Source: Acidobacteriota bacterium (GTDB lineage: Bacteria; Acidobacteriota; Terriglobia; Acidiferrales; UBA7541). Taken from it: 17,751 nt of DNA. The notes below the pieces were generated by a model that made no database searches, was not told where the DNA came from, and worked only from the letters and a program-made list of their open reading frames with translations. The position numbers and the translations under genes are program-made. The DNA is taken from the NCBI GenBank assembly GCA_028876695.1, contig JAGWRH010000416.1, positions 1 to 17,751 on the forward strand. The letters are read 5' to 3'. Shown piece by piece: positions 15,076-17,751 of this stretch (positions are counted from its first letter, which is position 1; each line of letters begins with the position of its first letter).

Positions 15076-16935
15076 ATGAGCTATAAAGTCATCGCGCGAA
15101 AATACCGGCCGCGGACCTTCGGCGAAATCGTCGGCCAGCAGCACGTCACCCGCACGCTCGCGAACGCCATTGAATCGAATCGCGTGGCCCACGCGTATAT
15201 TTTTTCCGGCGTGCGCGGAGTGGGAAAGACGACCGCGGCGCGCATCTTGGCCAAGGCGCTGAATTGCGCGAAGGGGCCCACCGCCGAGCCGGACAACACC
15301 TGCGATTCGTGCCGCGAAATTTCCGCCGGCACGTCGCTCGACGTGCTGGAAATCGACGCAGCCTCCAATCGCGGCATCGACCAGATCCGCGAGCTGCGCG
15401 AGATGGTCCGCTACGCGCCCGCCGCGGCGCGTTACAAAGTGGTGATCCTCGACGAAGCGCATCAGTTGACGGTCGAAGCATCCAACGCGCTGCTGAAAAC
15501 GCTGGAAGAGCCGCCCGAACGCGTCATCTTCATTCTCGCCACCACTCAGCCCGAAGATCTCGTCGATACCATCAAATCGCGCGCCCAGCTGTTTCAGTTC
15601 CGCTCGCTCACCTTTCAGGAAATCGCCGCGCACATCGAGCGAATCGCGAAAGCCGAAAATTTGAAGATCGATTCCGGCGCGGTCGCAGTGCTGGCGCGCG
15701 CCGCGGAAGGCAGCGTGCGCGACGGCCTTTCACTGCTCGAGCAGTCGATTGCCTACTGCGGCGACGCCATCACCGACGCGCAAGTCCGCGAATTGCTGGG
15801 CGTCGTGGCGGAAAGCGTGCTCGACGATCTGGTCGAGGCCATCGCCGCGCAATCCTCGGAAAAAGCGCTGTCGCTCGCGCATCGCCTCATCGCCGAAGGC
15901 CAAAATCTGCAGCATTTCTGCCGCGAAGCGATTCGCCATTTTCGCAATCTGCTGGTGGCCCACGTCTGCGGAGCCGATTCGAGAGTCATCGCCGCGCCGG
16001 CCGACGAGCGTCCGCGCCTGGCGCGGCAAGCGGCGCAATTCAGCGAAGAGGATCTCACGCGCTTTTTCAATATTCTCGTCGTTACGGAAGACGACGTCCG
16101 CCGCAAGCCCGATCCGCGCCTGCATCTCGAGCTCGGTTTGCTGAAGCTGATCAACGCGCAGCGCCTGGCGCCGCTCGAAGAGGCCATCGCTGAACTTCAC
16201 GGCGAACGGCCGCCTGCCGCGCGCGCGGCCGCTCCGGCGCGGCATTCCGAAGTTGCGAGCGCATCATCCGCGGTCGCGCCCGCCCCCAGCGAAGGCGCCA
16301 GCGCATTCCGCGCGGCGTCCGCCCCAGCCGTACAATCGGGATCATCTTCCGGCGCTGCGGTGCGCATGGCGCTCGAAACGGAAACACCCGCGCCTCGTTC
16401 AAACGCCGAGACCAGCCCGTCCTCGACGCTTTCGTCGCGCCCATCCGCCGCGGAATCTCCTGCATCGCAAGTTGCGCCGGCCGCGCCCGGTGTGCGTCCG
16501 GCGGAACGCCCCATTCCCGCCTCGCCTCCGCGAGTGGTGGCGCGCGCCGCGGAAGATTCGGGCGGCGGCCTCGCTTCCGCGCGCGTCGACTCCATCAAAG
16601 CCGCGCTGCAAGGGCAGAAATTTTTGTGGTCGATGATCGAGCACGCCTCGCGCTGGGAGCTCGACTCGAGCGAGCTGCGATTATTTTTTCCCGCCGAAAG
16701 CCGCGCGCTCGCCGAAATGTTGCAGGCGCGCGACCCGATGGAACGTTTGCGCACAGTGCTCAATCAAGTGCTGGGCGAGCCGCTTCGCGTCTGTGTTAGA
16801 CTGGAGTCCGGCCGGGTGGGTACGGCTCACGGCGCCGAAATTCGCGCGCGATTTGAAGAAGATCCAATCGTTCGCGCGATGCTTCAAAAATTCGGCGGGC
16901 GCATTTCCACCGTGAAACGCTCCGGCGAGGATTAA
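15076..16935 (+). CDS. dnaX: DNA polymerase III subunit gamma/tau (clamp loader ATPase)
   Basis: A 619-residue clamp-loader subunit that loads the beta clamp for chromosome replication. KYRPRTFGEIVGQ at 9-21 is the family signature. Walker A GVRGVGKT is at 45-52, Walker B VVILDEAH at 122-129, ATTQPE at 155-160 and the SRA arginine finger at 168-170. The zinc module normally has four cysteines; here C64, C76 and C79 are present but the fourth position is D73 (PDNTCDSC). About 380-505 is an alanine/proline/serine-rich linker, followed by a C-terminal domain (KFLWSMIEHASRWELDS) that in tau contacts the polymerase. No A-rich slippage site for making gamma by frameshift was noticed. The start has a weak ribosome-binding site. 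It is three bases from ybaB. Confidence 0.97.
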   Translation: MSYKVIARKYRPRTFGEIVGQQHVTRTLANAIESNRVAHAYIFSGVRGVGKTTAARILAKALNCAKGPTAEPDNTCDSCREISAGTSLDVLEIDAASNRGIDQIRELREMVRYAPAAARYKVVILDEAHQLTVEASNALLKTLEEPPERVIFILATTQPEDLVDTIKSRAQLFQFRSLTFQEIAAHIERIAKAENLKIDSGAVAVLARAAEGSVRDGLSLLEQSIAYCGDAITDAQVRELLGVVAESVLDDLVEAIAAQSSEKALSLAHRLIAEGQNLQHFCREAIRHFRNLLVAHVCGADSRVIAAPADERPRLARQAAQFSEEDLTRFFNILVVTEDDVRRKPDPRLHLELGLLKLINAQRLAPLEEAIAELHGERPPAARAAAPARHSEVASASSAVAPAPSEGASAFRAASAPAVQSGSSSGAAVRMALETETPAPRSNAETSPSSTLSSRPSAAESPASQVAPAAPGVRPAERPIPASPPRVVARAAEDSGGGLASARVDSIKAALQGQKFLWSMIEHASRWELDSSELRLFFPAESRALAEMLQARDPMERLRTVLNQVLGEPLRVCVRLESGRVGTAHGAEIRARFEEDPIVRAMLQKFGGRISTVKRSGED

Positions 16936-16938
16936 CGC

Positions 16939-17265
16939 ATGGAAGTCAAAGCTCTGCAGCAAATGCTCGCGCAATTCCGCCAGGCGCAGGAAAGACTCGA
17001 AAAGCGCATTGGCGAAATCTCCGTGGAGGCGTCCGCCGGCGGCGGCATGGTCACCGTGCGGATGAACGGGCAGAAGCACCTCACCGAGGTGCGCATCGAT
17101 CCGGATATCTTCAAGAACAAGGATCAGGAGATGCTGCAGGAGTTGCTGATCGCCGCTGTTAACGACGCGGCGCGCCGCGTCGATGAAGAACTCTCCAAGC
17201 AGGTTACCGAACTCGCCGGCGGCATGCCGGGCATGGCCGGAATGAAAATCCCCGGCCTCTTCTAA
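16939..17265 (+). CDS. ybaB: YbaB/EbfC-family nucleoid-associated DNA-binding protein
   Basis: A 108-residue protein of normal length for the family, starting three bases after the dnaX stop, so it is translated from the same message. The N-terminal helix (QQMLAQFRQAQERLEKRI) is followed by the three-strand sheet (ISVEASAGGGMVTVRMNGQ, LTEVRIDPDIF) and a C-terminal helix (EMLQELLIAAVNDAARRVDEE, split here). The glycine/methionine-rich tail (GGMPGMAGMKIPGLF) is characteristic. It binds DNA as a dimer and may help nucleoid organisation and recombinational repair. recR, which usually follows, is not present. Confidence 0.95.
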   Translation: MEVKALQQMLAQFRQAQERLEKRIGEISVEASAGGGMVTVRMNGQKHLTEVRIDPDIFKNKDQEMLQELLIAAVNDAARRVDEELSKQVTELAGGMPGMAGMKIPGLF

Positions 17266-17275
17266 TTCCCAAAAA

Positions 17276-17324
17276 GATTTTCCGGGTGCCGCACTCTGAG
17301 CCACTTTGGCGAAGGGTGCGGATC
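17276..17324. repeat. 49-bp structured repeat, copy 1
   Basis: Identical in all 49 bases to 17504-17552. CCGCACTCT pairs with AGGGTGCGG (nine pairs, one T-G), and inside it GCCA-CTT-TGGC forms a second small hairpin. It resembles a REP/BIME-type extragenic palindrome. Confidence 0.88.
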
Positions 17325-17464
17325 GTTTCTGATTCTCCTCCGCCTATCGTGTGGGCTTGGCGTTCCCACGTTGCGGTTGTAATTCCTAGCCCGGTCCCAG
17401 CGTGTTTGGTGAGGAATGGGCCGGGTCTCCGCTTTTCCTCTGTCCGCGAATTGCCGCCGAGGCG

Positions 17465-17479
17465 TGCCTGCCGCAGGCA
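17465..17479. repeat. short perfect palindrome
   Basis: TGCCTG-CCG-CAGGCA, a 6-bp stem with three-base loop, between the two 49-bp copies. Confidence 0.6.
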
Positions 17480-17503
17480 GGGACCTGCTTTTCGCCGTTT
17501 CCC

Positions 17504-17552
17504 GATTTTCCGGGTGCCGCACTCTGAGCCACTTTGGCGAAGGGTGCGGATC
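17504..17552. repeat. 49-bp structured repeat, copy 2
   Basis: Perfect direct copy of 17276-17324, same orientation, 228 bp further on. The flanks differ, so the unit ends near these limits. Confidence 0.88.
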
Positions 17553-17571
17553 TTTCTTACCAAATACAAAT

Positions 17572-17600
17572 CCCTCTCCGCCCATCGCGAGCGGAGAGGG
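17572..17600 (-). terminator. intrinsic terminator of the minus-strand gene at the right edge
   Basis: A perfect 10-bp stem, CCCTCTCCGC with GCGGAGAGGG, loop of nine. On the minus strand it is followed by ATTTGTATTT, a T-rich tract, and it lies 45 bases after the stop of the partial gene. Confidence 0.75.
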
Positions 17601-17644
17601 ACTCGTTCTTCCGCGCGTTCGCTTTTGTCCGATCGTCTGTTCGC

Positions 17645-17751
17645 TTACTGCCGCGGCGGTCCGCCGCCCCCCGGTCCACCCATTGACGTCCGATGGAACA
17701 TGCCGATCAGCACCGTGCCGGTCAGGACGTGCCCGTCCATGGCCTTCATGA
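17645..17751 (-). CDS. C-terminal end of an unidentified protein, cut by the window edge
   Basis: The minus strand is open from the window edge to TAA at 17645-17647, giving about 35 residues: MKAMDGHVLTGTVLIGMFHR, then a Gly/Pro-rich tail (SMGGPGGGGPPRQ). The first visible ATG may be internal. The strong terminator just downstream supports a real gene. Too little is visible to name it. Confidence 0.5.
   Translation of the reverse strand, partial: MKAMDGHVLTGTVLIGMFHRTSMGGPGGGGPPRQ

Larger units (their letters stand above)
17266..17644. other. gene-free repeat-rich region after ybaB
   Basis: No gene. It holds the two 49-bp copies, a TGCCTG-CCG-CAGGCA palindrome at 17465-17479, a CCCGG/CCGGG dyad around 17390-17425 and a terminator. 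It may be a remnant of repeat insertion in place of the usual recR. Confidence 0.6.

Noticed and set aside
15264..16193. Long plus-strand open frame of 309 codons within dnaX
   Set aside because: Arginine/alanine-rich low-complexity translation in another frame of dnaX, no start signal.
17276..17552. CRISPR array
   Set aside because: Only two copies, with a 179-bp interval instead of a 25-40-bp spacer, and the unit is internally structured; no cas genes.

Overview
The window is GC-rich chromosomal DNA that looks like an Acidobacteriota (Terriglobia/Solibacter-like) genome. This is an inference from gene content: an ADOP-type large ABC permease, a carboxypeptidase-regulatory-like envelope protein, small envelope proteins of no known function, and structured intergenic repeats. 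No rRNA or other taxonomic marker is present to prove it.

Layout. 1-2261 (+): 3' part of an ADOP/MacB-like permease. 2272-3039 (-): a classical short-chain dehydrogenase, convergent with it. 3317-6656 (+): four exported or envelope proteins, namely a CarboxypepD_reg protein, two tandem paralogues with a shared beta-rich module, and a glycine-zipper protein. 6815-10378 (-): a PilZ-domain protein, a sigma-54-dependent response regulator, a second, degenerate PilZ-like paralogue and an M50-type membrane protease. The two PilZ-like genes and the regulator all have a TGGC-N7-GTGC element of sigma-54 (-24/-12) type upstream, so this block reads as a small RpoN/c-di-GMP regulatory unit.

10579-12354 (+) is the most notable gene. 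One reading frame is interrupted only by an in-frame TGA at 10984-10986. Reading TGA as selenocysteine gives a 591-residue protein with a U-G-G-C redox motif, matching the UGSC (seleno)protein family as I remember it. A hairpin with a GUC loop lies at the distance expected of a bacterial SECIS element. A conventional annotation would split it into two ORFs. It has a Tat-like N-terminus and a good sigma-70-type promoter.

12431-13492 (-) is an exported protein with NTF2-like flavour and 13652-14542 (-) an alpha/beta hydrolase. 14904-15007 (+) is the small SRP RNA (ffs), followed by dnaX (15076-16935) and ybaB/ebfC (16939-17265), a widely conserved housekeeping order. recR, the usual next gene, is absent: 17266-17644 holds a perfect 49-bp structured repeat in two copies, further palindromes and a strong terminator. 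That terminator serves a gene entering from the right edge on the minus strand.
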